DNA from: Prinsepia uniflora
Taxonomy: Eukaryota > Streptophyta > Magnoliopsida > Rosales > Rosaceae
Direction: 5' to 3'
NCBI GenBank assembly: GCA_032719365.1
Contig: CM064863.1
Location: forward strand, 25,243,137 to 25,307,136
Length of the DNA: 64,000 nt
Made by a program: the position numbers and the translations under genes. Below, piece after piece: positions 23,615 through 34,142 of the stretch. Position 1 is the stretch's first letter. Every line of letters begins with the position of its first letter. The notes under the pieces were generated by a model. The model was not told the DNA's origin, searched no databases, and saw nothing but the letters and a program-made list of their open reading frames with translations.

Positions 23615-24676
23615 TCAATCGATGAGCGATCCATGCTCCGATAGCCAATCCATCCCTAGGATTATATTGAAATCGTGGATATCCAGAATAATTAAGTCTG
23701 CTAGTAAATCCACATCCTCAATTCTTACCGGGCACCTCCGAATCACCTGATTCACAAGGTACACGATGCCCATCGGGGTGCCAACACCCATTTCGCAATC
23801 TAAGGCTGATACCACACAATCAAGCATACCAGCACAACTCTTCGAAATAAAAGAATGTGCAGCTCCCGCATCCATCAATACACGTACAAGAAGGTTTAAG
23901 ATATGTAGTGTACCTGTAACCACGCCTGGGGCAGTCCTCGCCTGCTGCTGGGTCATTGCAAACACTTGGGCCCTCGGCCCTCCGTTCCGTCCGCACCCAC
24001 GCGCGCCATGCCCAGCACCACGGTCACCTCCCTGACCGCGACCTCCATTAGTGTGGGAAGCCGTGCTCTGCACCACACTAGAGCCCCTAGCGTCGTTGTT
24101 CTTGGACAACTGCGGGCAATCACAAGCATAGTGGCCCTCCTCTCCGCAAGCAAAACAGGTAACTGGCCTCGGCCTGTCCGAATGCCCACCAGAAGCACCG
24201 CTCCAAGATGAGCGCTACCCAGAGTTTTATCCAGATCCTCTGCCCTGAGAGCCTCCACGTCGACCTGACCAGGCACGACCCATGAAGGATGAGGGTGCTC
24301 CCCTGTAGCCCCCTCCCTTGTTGTTCTTCTGGCCCGATGGCCCACGATGTGGGCGATCCTGACGTCGCCCCTCGCCCGAAGGCTGTCGTGTCTGGTGTGC
24401 CGCCAGACTGGCCTCGACACGCACCGCAGCGTCGACCATATCTCTCAGAGAAGCATGAGTAGTAGCAGTCACACTTGCCCGGATCTCCCCTCGGAGTCCA
24501 AGCTCAAACCTTTGGCATTTGTCCTCCTTCGTGCTCACGAATGAAGAAGCGAACTGGGATAGTTTTCCGAAAGTCTGCTCGTAGTCCGCAACGGACATAT
24601 CCCCCTGCTCCAGCCGCAGGAATTCAGCCTCCCGTGCCGTGCGGAACGACCGCGGGTAGTACTGGTCCAGAAATCG
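23615..24676 (-). pseudogene. C-terminal gag, zinc knuckle and protease of element A
   Basis: The frame enters at the array insertion point (RFLDQYYPRSF) and runs through the end of the gag capsid region (FELGLRGEIRASV). Two stops, TAA at 24227-24229 and TAG at 24215-24217, are each one C-to-T change from a Gln codon. The CCHC zinc knuckle CFACGEEGHYACDCP lies at about 24117-24161. The protease follows with VLMDAGAAHSFIS; its catalytic loop reads D-A-G rather than the usual D-S/T-G. The section ends at TGA 23615-23617. Everything is in the same frame as RT and integrase. Confidence 0.9.
24672..24676. repeat. Target-site duplication AATCG, left of the tandem array
   Basis: Exact match to 41949-41953. 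Removing the array plus one copy (17277 bp, divisible by three) restores the gag frame of element A across the site, which confirms the insertion boundaries. Confidence 0.95.
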
Positions 24677-27600
24677 TGTCAGGACCCACCCCGGTTTCAC
24701 CCCGAAACCCGAGGTAAATCCCGCTCCCGTCTGACTCCCCGCCACAAAACTCAAGTAAAACTTACTCACATTCTATCTAGTCAAACGCAGGAGTAATTAG
24801 ACACAAAGTCCCGAAGGTAGCATTTACAAAACATAGTACGAACATACAAAGAAAATAACTCGGTAACTACACGCACACGGAAGCCTTTACTCTACTCTGG
24901 GAACCCTCACTTCCCTTCTATGCCTCAGACTCTGCCTCGACGTCAAGACCCCGCGCTCGCTCCACAACCTGGAGGGCAAATAAAACAGAAAATGTGAGTG
25001 GACCAGAAAATACAAAAGTTTAAAAACCATTTTATAAGAAAACCGAGTTAAACCCTCCGTTTTGAAACCACATGCATAACCAACAGTTATAAACACATTT
25101 ATAAAATAATCATTATAAACATCATAAGAAACAGAAACACTATAAAATACCATAAGAAACCACACACGAGTATTAGAAAACTGTTTCATAAACCATAACC
25201 ACCAAATCATCATTTTCTTGATCAAACCTGCTGGATCTATCCGAGTCTTTAAACTCCCGAGTCTTTAAACTCAATCCAGGCCTTAATAATATCCGAGTCT
25301 TTAAACTCCCGAGTCTTTAAACTCAAGGCCTACGGGGGAAATCAATATATATCCGAGTCTTTAAACTCCCGAGTCTTTAAACTCAATCCGGGTCTTTAAA
25401 CCCAATCCGGCCGGTCCCCCGTCACATATATCCGGGTCTTTAAACCCAATATCCAGATCCAGCAAATCCAATCCCAAAACCATTTAAAAACCATTTACCA
25501 AATTCTCATCCAAACCCGAATCCGAAATCACTGGTCCGATGCTCTCCCGGCATCTAGAACCGTCATTCCGAACCCAAATCCGGAAAATATCTATTTTCAT
25601 ACCAAACCCCATGTAATCACAAATCACAGTTCATAACCCATATATCACTATTAGAAAACCTTTATCAGTGGAAATCCTCAATTGTGGCATCAAAATCCGA
25701 AAACCAACATTTTCTCGAAAACCGTGCCAAAACCGTCTTTTTCTCGAAAAACGTGCAATTACATAAAATCATCATTTCATATTCAATAAACATAGATTTA
25801 TGAGTAAAACCATAAAACACGTATATAAAAATAGTTATGCATGCTCGAGTTTAAGGAAAGGGTCCACTCAAAGTACTGAGCCCTACTCGCGTCCCGAACG
25901 TCCAGCCCGTTCCTCGGCTTCCTCGGGAAATCCCGATCCTGTAAAACACCGCCAAATTACGTCACTAACACGTCTACGAAGGTTCACCTAAATTCCCTCA
26001 AAATTCCCCGAATCCTAAACATAAGAACCCGGGACCCTAAACTTTCACCCTCGCGGAACTCAACTCAAACGACTTCCGATTGACCCGAAACCAACTCCAT
26101 CGAACTCACAACAACTCCTAGACCAAAAACTATGTTGACCGTTTCTCCCAGAACCGCCGCACGCGCCCCCACGCGCCGCCCAAAGTGGCTGCGCGTGGCC
26201 CTCACGCGCCGCTACAGTGCCACCGTCAACCTCGAGCCAACCCGGTTCGCAACAGTAGCCCGCAACTCGGACCGGCGAGACCTGTTCTCCACCGTCCGGC
26301 CACCATTTCACCTCCTTTCTTCACCATCTTCATCGTCCAACCTTAAGCTATCCATCCCCCTCCTCCTTAGAACTCGACACGGCCCCTACACCGTCGACTC
26401 AAGCTCGAACCAGACGGCCTGAACTCCTCTGTTTCACAATCCAGCCACTCCGGTCACCCCCCGTCACGGTGACTGTCCCAGACTCTTCCTAGGACCTCAC
26501 TGAACCTAATCCAACTCGTCTAAACCTTCGACTCAGTCCCTGGGATCACGACTCTTGGATTGAAACAAAACGGAAAAACAGGGTACACAGAGTCCCTCCG
26601 TCGCGCCAACCACCACCGTGCACCTCTCGTCACGGCAACACAACCAGACGGTTCCTAGGACTCAGCTAAATCCCCTAAACCACTATAGACCCATCGATTC
26701 AACCCCTAGACTCACGACTTTCGATTCAAAACTCGACGGGAAAACAGGGCAAGTTTACAAGGATAAGGGATTACCTGCAACCGTCCACCACCGTGCTCGC
26801 CGCCGCGGTTCCTGGAGTCCACAACGTCGCCTCAGCCTCCTCTCGAGGTCAATCGCACTCACACACGGCCACAGCACCACCAGCTCCCTCAGTTCCTCTC
26901 TGTTTTTCTCTGACGTTCCCGTGGCTCTCACCTCACTCACACACCACCTGCACACTTCTAACCTTCTCAGCACCACCCCAGCATCTCTCAACCTCCTTCG
27001 GATCACTCTTCACTCACCAGAACTCATCAACATCCACGATCACCTTCCAATTTTTCCTCACCGCCTCACTCTGTTTCTATCCGGGTCGAAGAACACTCAC
27101 ACTTGCACGGTTGCACCCAAATAATTGGACCGTGCACACACTGGAACCCCCCAGAAACCACTCCACCTTTAGCACGTGTCACCATCCTACCCTTCAGCTC
27201 ACATGTGGCTCAATCTCAACCCTTCATCTGTCCTTATCTGTTGCACACACCCCAGAGCACAAAAGACCAAAATGCCCTTCTGTTTTACCCAAAATTACAA
27301 CTTTGCCACTACCTTTCTAGACCTGTAACTCCCACATCGTACGTCCGATGAATACGTGCCGCCTGTCATCGAACTCAGGACGACGAGATCTATCTAACGG
27401 TCTTAGGTCAACTTACCAAAACCCGTTCGTATAAAAAGTCAACATTTCCCCCCTAATTTTCCAAATTACGGTTATGCCCTCAATCTTCCGAACATCACAA
27501 CTTCCTCCTCGGATGTCGGAATCGGGCGTGCCACCTACCTACGGATTCGTAACGTCCTCAACTACGTCCTGGTCACTGGTCAACTCCCATTTGACCACCC

Positions 27601-27749
27601 AAAATAAAAGTCAACAGTTCTGCCCGACCCAGGGGCAAAATCGTCATTCTAAGTTCCCGGACCCCTCGGGACCACCTAACCCTTGATTAATCTTACTAAT
27701 CACACCTTAATCACTCTACTTATCCCAATTCTCGGGACGGGTTGTTACA
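24677..27749 (-). repeat. Array LTR 1 (F1), outer left
   Basis: Begins and ends with TG...CA on the minus strand. Compared with the other three it has private bases at 25174 (T), 25524 (G) and 25871 (A), all in its left 1.2 kb. The last one destroys the predicted leader-intron donor GT. Its right 1.7 kb appears identical to F2 and F3 where compared. Confidence 0.93.
25241..25450. repeat. GAGTCTTTAAACTC minisatellite in F1 (repeated in every array LTR)
   Basis: Six GAGTCTTTAAACTC units and two GGGTCTTTAAACCC variants are interspersed with short spacers. The unit is a near-palindrome around TTTAAA. The same block recurs at 29974-30183, 34707-34916 and 39440-39649. It lies inside the predicted leader intron. 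Confidence 0.9.
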
Positions 27750-27766
27750 ATCTACCCACCTAAAAA
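27750..27766 (-). other. Polypurine tract of array unit 1
   Basis: On the minus strand TTTTTAGGTGGGTAGAT directly precedes the LTR start TGTAACAACCC. The same sequence occurs next to the LTR in units 2 (32483) and 3 (37216). Confidence 0.75.
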
Positions 27767-28204
27767 GAATTTCGTCCCCGAAATTTCACAGCTAGTCCCC
27801 AACACCTAGGGTCTCCTAAGGAACAACCTCTCCTAGGTTTCCTGTCTATCATCTCCACCTTGGGTATTTCACTCCATTCCCAGCTACTGTTACCACAGCC
27901 AACCCTAGCTATGTAACAACTACATGGTGTACGCAAGGGAAACTCTATGAACAGAAAACGAAGGTATTATACAATACCTCATGTCACAATACCCGACAGA
28001 AGTCATAGAGTACATCCTCGTATACAACCACCCATCTCCCTCGGCTACTACTCCGGCCACGGTCGGACTAACTCCACAAAGTCCAAAAGGCAAACTCTAG
28101 CTTGTGGGTTCTCTCCTTCCACAGTCACTCCTTTCCTCTACTTCCCGTCAACCTACTACGGAACTTACTGTACACTCCTAGTCCTCTAGGAAAACTCCTA
28201 GACT

Positions 28205-29302
28205 CTACCCCGAAATCCAAACACCAAACCAACAGGACAACCCAAAAGTAAAACAAGTACCTGTCCCCACGTCTGGTATCGCCTGATCCTCCTGCTGAGT
28301 CATCGAGAACACCCGGGCCTGAGATCCTGACGCTCTACCACGTCCCCTCGAACTACTCGTGGCTGTGCCACCACCTCCTCTAGTGCCCGCTGTCCCTGAT
28401 GCTGTACTCTGTCCGGACTCCGCTACTCCTCTGCCTACACCACCTTCCTGTGGCAACAGTGGACACTCACGTCGAAAATGACCTCGCTCCCCGCAGTAGA
28501 AACACACATTCCAGCCTGGTCCACTACTCGGTCTCCCTGTGGATGCTACCGACGTCGCACTCGCTTGCGGAGTCGGCGGTACTCGATAACCCCAAAATCC
28601 TGAACTCTGGGCACTACCAGGCCTACCAAAACGATCATCGCCCGACGAGGACGATCCACCGAAGTTACCTCTTTTCGGTGTCCGCTGGCTCGAAGCTCCA
28701 GGAATAGAAGGTTCCCGGCGTCGCACCGGCAAACTAGCCTCAACTCGCACCGCAGCATCCGACAGATCTCGGAGGGTAGCAAAAGATCTAGCCGTCACTA
28801 CGGCTCGAATCTCACCACGCAAACCCAACTCAAACCTACGGCACTTCTCGGCTTCAGTGGCCACAAAAGCAGGAGCAAACCGAGACAACATCTGGAACTT
28901 CCGTTCATACTCTGCCACGGTCATATTCCCCTGCTGGAGCTGCAGAAACTCCGCCTCCTTGGCATCCCGGAAAGAACGAGGATAATACTGTTCCAGAAAC
29001 CGTTCCCTGAACGTCTCCCAGGTCACACTGTGGACATCCCAACCGGACAACTCGAGGGTATACCACCACTCGTACGCCGCACCATCGAGTAAAAATGCAG
29101 CCAACAATACTCGCTCCTCCGGCGGACAATGCATCACCGCAAAAATCCGCTCCAGTCTAGTAATCCACCTCTGGGCTTCCTCAGGATCAGCCCCACCACT
29201 AAAAGTAGTAGCCCCGAGCCGCTGGGCTCGCTCAATCGTAGCACTCTCCGTCTCTCTGGCTACTTCTTCAGGTTGTGGAGAGGGTCTACGTCTCGGAGGC
29301 AT
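28205..29302 (-). CDS. gag of array unit 1 (365 aa), no pol
   Basis: The start chosen is the ATG of MPPRRRPSP at 29302. The longer open frame upstream crosses the primer-binding site into the LTR and is not credible. The protein has a retrotransposon gag domain (AAYEWWYTLELSGWDV, FLEQYYPRSFRDAKEAEF, CRRFELGLRGEIRAVV; roughly residues 60-210). A Ser/Gly/Pro-rich linker and a CCHC zinc knuckle CFYCGERGHFRRECP follow. It would build the particle and bind element RNA. The frame ends just after VFSMTQQ, where autonomous relatives continue into the protease, and the last 25 residues are unrelated. The 455 bp from here to the LTR show no pol remnant. It is intact and closely related in wording to the gag of element A. 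Confidence 0.88.
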   Translation of the reverse strand: MPPRRRPSPQPEEVARETESATIERAQRLGATTFSGGADPEEAQRWITRLERIFAVMHCPPEERVLLAAFLLDGAAYEWWYTLELSGWDVHSVTWETFRERFLEQYYPRSFRDAKEAEFLQLQQGNMTVAEYERKFQMLSRFAPAFVATEAEKCRRFELGLRGEIRAVVTARSFATLRDLSDAAVRVEASLPVRRREPSIPGASSQRTPKRGNFGGSSSSGDDRFGRPGSAQSSGFWGYRVPPTPQASATSVASTGRPSSGPGWNVCFYCGERGHFRRECPLLPQEGGVGRGVAESGQSTASGTAGTRGGGGTATSSSRGRGRASGSQARVFSMTQQEDQAIPDVGTGTCFTFGLSCWFGVWISG

Positions 29303-29394
29303 CGTCAACCGCACGCTGAAAGAGGCATAGAAGTAGTCAAACAACTGAAACACAACCTCACAAACCGACAGACCCAACAAACTCGACAAACCTA

Positions 29395-29407
29395 TGCTCT
29401 GATACCA
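29395..29407 (-). other. Primer-binding site of array unit 1 (initiator Met tRNA)
   Basis: TGGTATCAGAGCA on the minus strand lies two bases inside the end of LTR F2. It is complementary to the 3' end of plant initiator methionine tRNA. Identical sites occur at 34128-34140 and 38861-38873. Confidence 0.88.
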
Positions 29408-29409
29408 AT

Positions 29410-32400
29410 TGTCAGGACCCACCCCGGTTTCACCCCGAAACCCGAGGTAAATCCCGCTCCCGTCTGACTCCCCGCCACAAAACTCAAGTAAAACTTACTC
29501 ACATTCTATCTAGTCAAACGCAGGAGTAATTAGACACAAAGTCCCGAAGGTAGCATTTACAAAACATAGTACGAACATACAAAGAAAATAACTCGGTAAC
29601 TACACGCACACGGAAGCCTTTACTCTACTCTGGGAACCCTCACTTCCCTTCTATGCCTCAGACTCTGCCTCGACGTCAAGACCCCGCGCTCGCTCCACAA
29701 CCTGGAGGGCAAATAAAACAGAAAATGTGAGTGGACCAGAAAATACAAAAGTTTAAAAACCATTTTATAAGAAAACCGAGTTAAACCCTCCGTTTTGAAA
29801 CCACATGCATAACCAACAGTTATAAACACATTTATAAAATAATCATTATAAACATCATAAGAAACAGAAACACTATAAAATACCATAAGAAACCACACAC
29901 GAGTATCAGAAAACTGTTTCATAAACCATAACCACCAAATCATCATTTTCTTGATCAAACCTGCTGGATCTATCCGAGTCTTTAAACTCCCGAGTCTTTA
30001 AACTCAATCCAGGCCTTAATAATATCCGAGTCTTTAAACTCCCGAGTCTTTAAACTCAAGGCCTACGGGGGAAATCAATATATATCCGAGTCTTTAAACT
30101 CCCGAGTCTTTAAACTCAATCCGGGTCTTTAAACCCAATCCGGCCGGTCCCCCGTCACATATATCCGGGTCTTTAAACCCAATATCCAGATCCAGCAAAT
30201 CCAATCCCAAAACCATTTAAAAACCATTTACCAAATTCTCATCCAAACCCGAATCCAAAATCACTGGTCCGATGCTCTCCCGGCATCTAGAACCGTCATT
30301 CCGAACCCAAATCCGGAAAATATCTATTTTCATACCAAACCCCATGTAATCACAAATCACAGTTCATAACCCATATATCACTATTAGAAAACCTTTATCA
30401 GTGGAAATCCTCAATTGTGGCATCAAAATCCGAAAACCAACATTTTCTCGAAAACCGTGCCAAAACCGTCTTTTTCTCGAAAAACGTGCAATTACATAAA
30501 ATCATCATTTCATATTCAATAAACATAGATTTATGAGTAAAACCATAAAACACGTATATAAAAATAGTTATGCATGCTCGAGTTTAAGGAAAGGGTCCAC
30601 TCACAGTACTGAGCCCTACTCGCGTCCCGAACGTCCAGCCTGTTCCTCGGCTTCCTCGGGAAATCCCGATCCTGTAAAACACCGCCAAATTACGTCACTA
30701 ACACGTCTACGAAGGTTCACCTAAATTCCCTCAAAATTCCCCGAATCCTAAACATAAGAACCCGGGACCCTAAACTTTCACCCTCGCGGAACTCAACTCA
30801 AACGACTTCCGATTGACCCGAAACCAACTCCATCGAACTCACAACAACTCCTAGACCAAAAACTATGTTGACCGTTTCTCCCAGAACCGCCGCACGCGCC
30901 CCCACGCGCCGCCCAAAGTGGCTGCGCGTGGCCCTCACGCGCCGCTACAGTGCCACCGTCAACCTCGAGCCAACCCGGTTCGCAACAGTAGCCCGCAACT
31001 CGGACCGGCGAGACCTGTTCTCCACCGTCCGGCCACCATTTCACCTCCTTTCTTCACCATCTTCATCGTCCAACCTTAAGCTATCCATCCCCCTCCTCCT
31101 TAGAACTCGACACGGCCCCTACACCGTCGACTCAAGCTCGAACCAGACGGCCTGAACTCCTCTGTTTCACAATCCAGCCACTCCGGTCACCCCCCGTCAC
31201 GGTGACTGTCCCAGACTCTTCCTAGGACCTCACTGAACCTAATCCAACTCGTCTAAACCTTCGACTCAGTCCCTGGGATCACGACTCTTGGATTGAAACA
31301 AAACGGAAAAACAGGGTACACAGAGTCCCTCCGTCGCGCCAACCACCACCGTGCACCTCTCGTCACGGCAACACAACCAGACGGTTCCTAGGACTCAGCT
31401 AAATCCCCTAAACCACTATAGACCCATCGATTCAACCCCTAGACTCACGACTTTCGATTCAAAACTCGACGGGAAAACAGGGCAAGTTTACAAGGATAAG
31501 GGATTACCTGCAACCGTCCACCACCGTGCTCGCCGCCGCGGTTCCTGGAGTCCACAACGTCGCCTCAGCCTCCTCTCGAGGTCAATCGCACTCACACACG
31601 GCCACAGCACCACCAGCTCCCTCAGTTCCTCTCTGTTTTTCTCTGACGTTCCCGTGGCTCTCACCTCACTCACACACCACCTGCACACTTCTAACCTTCT
31701 CAGCACCACCCCAGCATCTCTCAACCTCCTTCGGATCACTCTTCACTCACCAGAACTCATCAACATCCACGATCACCTTCCAATTTTTCCTCACCGCCTC
31801 ACTCTGTTTCTATCCGGGTCGAAGAACACTCACACTTGCACGGTTGCACCCAAATAATTGGACCGTGCACACACTGGAACCCCCCAGAAACCACTCCACC
31901 TTTAGCACGTGTCACCATCCTACCCTTCAGCTCACATGTGGCTCAATCTCAACCCTTCATCTGTCCTTATCTGTTGCACACACCCCAGAGCACAAAAGAC
32001 CAAAATGCCCTTCTGTTTTACCCAAAATTACAACTTTGCCACTACCTTTCTAGACCTGTAACTCCCACATCGTACGTCCGATGAATACGTGCCGCCTGTC
32101 ATCGAACTCAGGACGACGAGATCTATCTAACGGTCTTAGGTCAACTTACCAAAACCCGTTCGTATAAAAAGTCAACATTTCCCCCCTAATTTTCCAAATT
32201 ACGGTTATGCCCTCAATCTTCCGAACATCACAACTTCCTCCTCGGATGTCGGAATCGGGCGTGCCACCTACCTACGGATTCGTAACGTCCTCAACTACGT
32301 CCTGGTCACTGGTCAACTCCCATTTGACCACCCAAAATAAAAGTCAACAGTTCTGCCCGACCCAGGGGCAAAATCGTCATTCTAAGTTCCCGGACCCCTC

Positions 32401-32482
32401 GGGACCACCTAACCCTTGATTAATCTTACTAATCACACCTTAATCACTCTACTTATCCCAATTCTCGGGACGGGTTGTTACA
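29410..32482 (-). repeat. Array LTR 2 (F2), inner, hybrid
   Basis: In its left part it shares the bases of F3 and F4 (not F1) at the three F1-specific sites. In its right part it shares the bases of F1 and F3 (not F4) at all the F4-specific sites I checked. A private change near 30641 replaces C with T. Confidence 0.93.
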
Positions 32483-32937
32483 ATCTACCCACCTAAAAAG
32501 AATTTCGTCCCCGAAATTTCACAGCTAGTCCCCAACACCTAGGGTCTCCTAAGGAACAACCTCTCCTAGGTTTCCTGTCTATCATCTCCACCTTGGGTAT
32601 TTCACTCCATTCCCAGCTACTGTTACCACAGCCAACCCTAGCTATGTAACAACTACATGGTGTACGCAAGGGAAACTCTATGAACAGAAAACGAAGGTAT
32701 TATACAATACCTCATGTCACAATACCCGACAGAAGTCATAGAGTACATCCTCGTATACAACCACCCATCTCCCTCGGCTACTACTCCGGCCACGGTCGGA
32801 CTAACTCCACAAAGTCCAAAAGGCAAACTCTAGCTTGTGGGTTCTCTCCTTCCACAGTCACTCCTTTCCTCTACTTCCCGTCAACCTACTACGGAACTTA
32901 CTGTACACTCCTAGTCCTCTAGGAAAACTCCTAGACT

Positions 32938-34035
32938 CTACCCCGAAATCCAAACACCAAACCAACAGGACAACCCAAAAGTAAAACAAGTACCTGTCCC
33001 CACGTCTGGTATCGCCTGATCCTCCTGCTGAGTCATCGAGAACACCCGGGCCTGAGATCCTGACGCTCTACCACGTCCCCTCGAACTACTCGTGGCTGTG
33101 CCACCACCTCCTCTAGTGCCCGCTGTCCCTGATGCTGTACTCTGTCCGGACTCCGCTACTCCTCTGCCTACACCACCTTCCTGTGGCAACAGTGGACACT
33201 CACGTCGAAAATGACCTCGCTCCCCGCAGTAGAAACACACATTCCAGCCTGGTCCACTACTCGGTCTCCCTGTGGATGCTACCGACGTCGCACTCGCTTG
33301 CGGAGTCGGCGGTACTCGATAACCCCAAAATCCTGAACTCTGGGCACTACCAGGCCTACCAAAACGATCATCGCCCGACGAGGACGATCCACCGAAGTTA
33401 CCTCTTTTCGGTGTCCGCTGGCTCGAAGCTCCAGGAATAGAAGGTTCCCGGCGTCGCACCGGCAAACTAGCCTCAACTCGCACCGCAGCATCCGACAGAT
33501 CTCGGAGGGTAGCAAAAGATCTAGCCGTCACTACGGCTCGAATCTCACCACGCAAACCCAACTCAAACCTACGGCACTTCTCGGCTTCAGTGGCCACAAA
33601 AGCAGGAGCAAACCGAGACAACATCTGGAACTTCCGTTCATACTCTGCCACGGTCATATTCCCCTGCTGGAGCTGCAGAAACTCCGCCTCCTTGGCATCC
33701 CGGAAAGAACGAGGATAATACTGTTCCAGAAACCGTTCCCTGAACGTCTCCCAGGTCACACTGTGGACATCCCAACCGGACAACTCGAGGGTATACCACC
33801 ACTCGTACGCCGCACCATCGAGTAAAAATGCAGCCAACAATACTCGCTCCTCCGGCGGACAATGCATCACCGCAAAAATCCGCTCCAGTCTAGTAATCCA
33901 CCTCTGGGCTTCCTCAGGATCAGCCCCACCACTAAAAGTAGTAGCCCCGAGCCGCTGGGCTCGCTCAATCGTAGCACTCTCCGTCTCTCTGGCTACTTCT
34001 TCAGGTTGTGGAGAGGGTCTACGTCTCGGAGGCAT
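32938..34035 (-). CDS. gag of array unit 2 (365 aa), no pol
   Basis: Its protein is identical to the gag of unit 1, including the CCHC knuckle and the truncated end after VFSMTQQ. It is intact. The identity with unit 1 means that these two units separated most recently or were homogenised. Start at MPPRRRPSP as in unit 1. Confidence 0.88.
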   Translation of the reverse strand: MPPRRRPSPQPEEVARETESATIERAQRLGATTFSGGADPEEAQRWITRLERIFAVMHCPPEERVLLAAFLLDGAAYEWWYTLELSGWDVHSVTWETFRERFLEQYYPRSFRDAKEAEFLQLQQGNMTVAEYERKFQMLSRFAPAFVATEAEKCRRFELGLRGEIRAVVTARSFATLRDLSDAAVRVEASLPVRRREPSIPGASSQRTPKRGNFGGSSSSGDDRFGRPGSAQSSGFWGYRVPPTPQASATSVASTGRPSSGPGWNVCFYCGERGHFRRECPLLPQEGGVGRGVAESGQSTASGTAGTRGGGGTATSSSRGRGRASGSQARVFSMTQQEDQAIPDVGTGTCFTFGLSCWFGVWISG

Positions 34036-34142
34036 CGTCAACCGCACGCTGAAAGAGGCATAGAAGTAGTCAAACAACTGAAACACAACCTCACAAACCG
34101 ACAGACCCAACAAACTCGACAAACCTATGCTCTGATACCAAT

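Noticed and set aside
26618..27320. Two overlapping plus-strand frames of 168 and 175 codons, repeated in the array LTRs
   Set aside because: They lie inside the LTR on the strand opposite to gag, have low-complexity composition and no family motif. Their conservation is explained by the recent duplication of the array.
29395..29407. tRNA-like sequence TGGTATCAGAGCA as a tRNA gene
   Set aside because: It is only the 13-nt complement of the tRNA 3' end at the expected primer-binding position. There is no cloverleaf.
29303..29422. Upstream extension of the gag frame to an ATG at 29422
   Set aside because: The extra 40 codons run through the primer-binding site into the LTR. MPPRRRP at 29302 matches the start context seen in the gag of element A.
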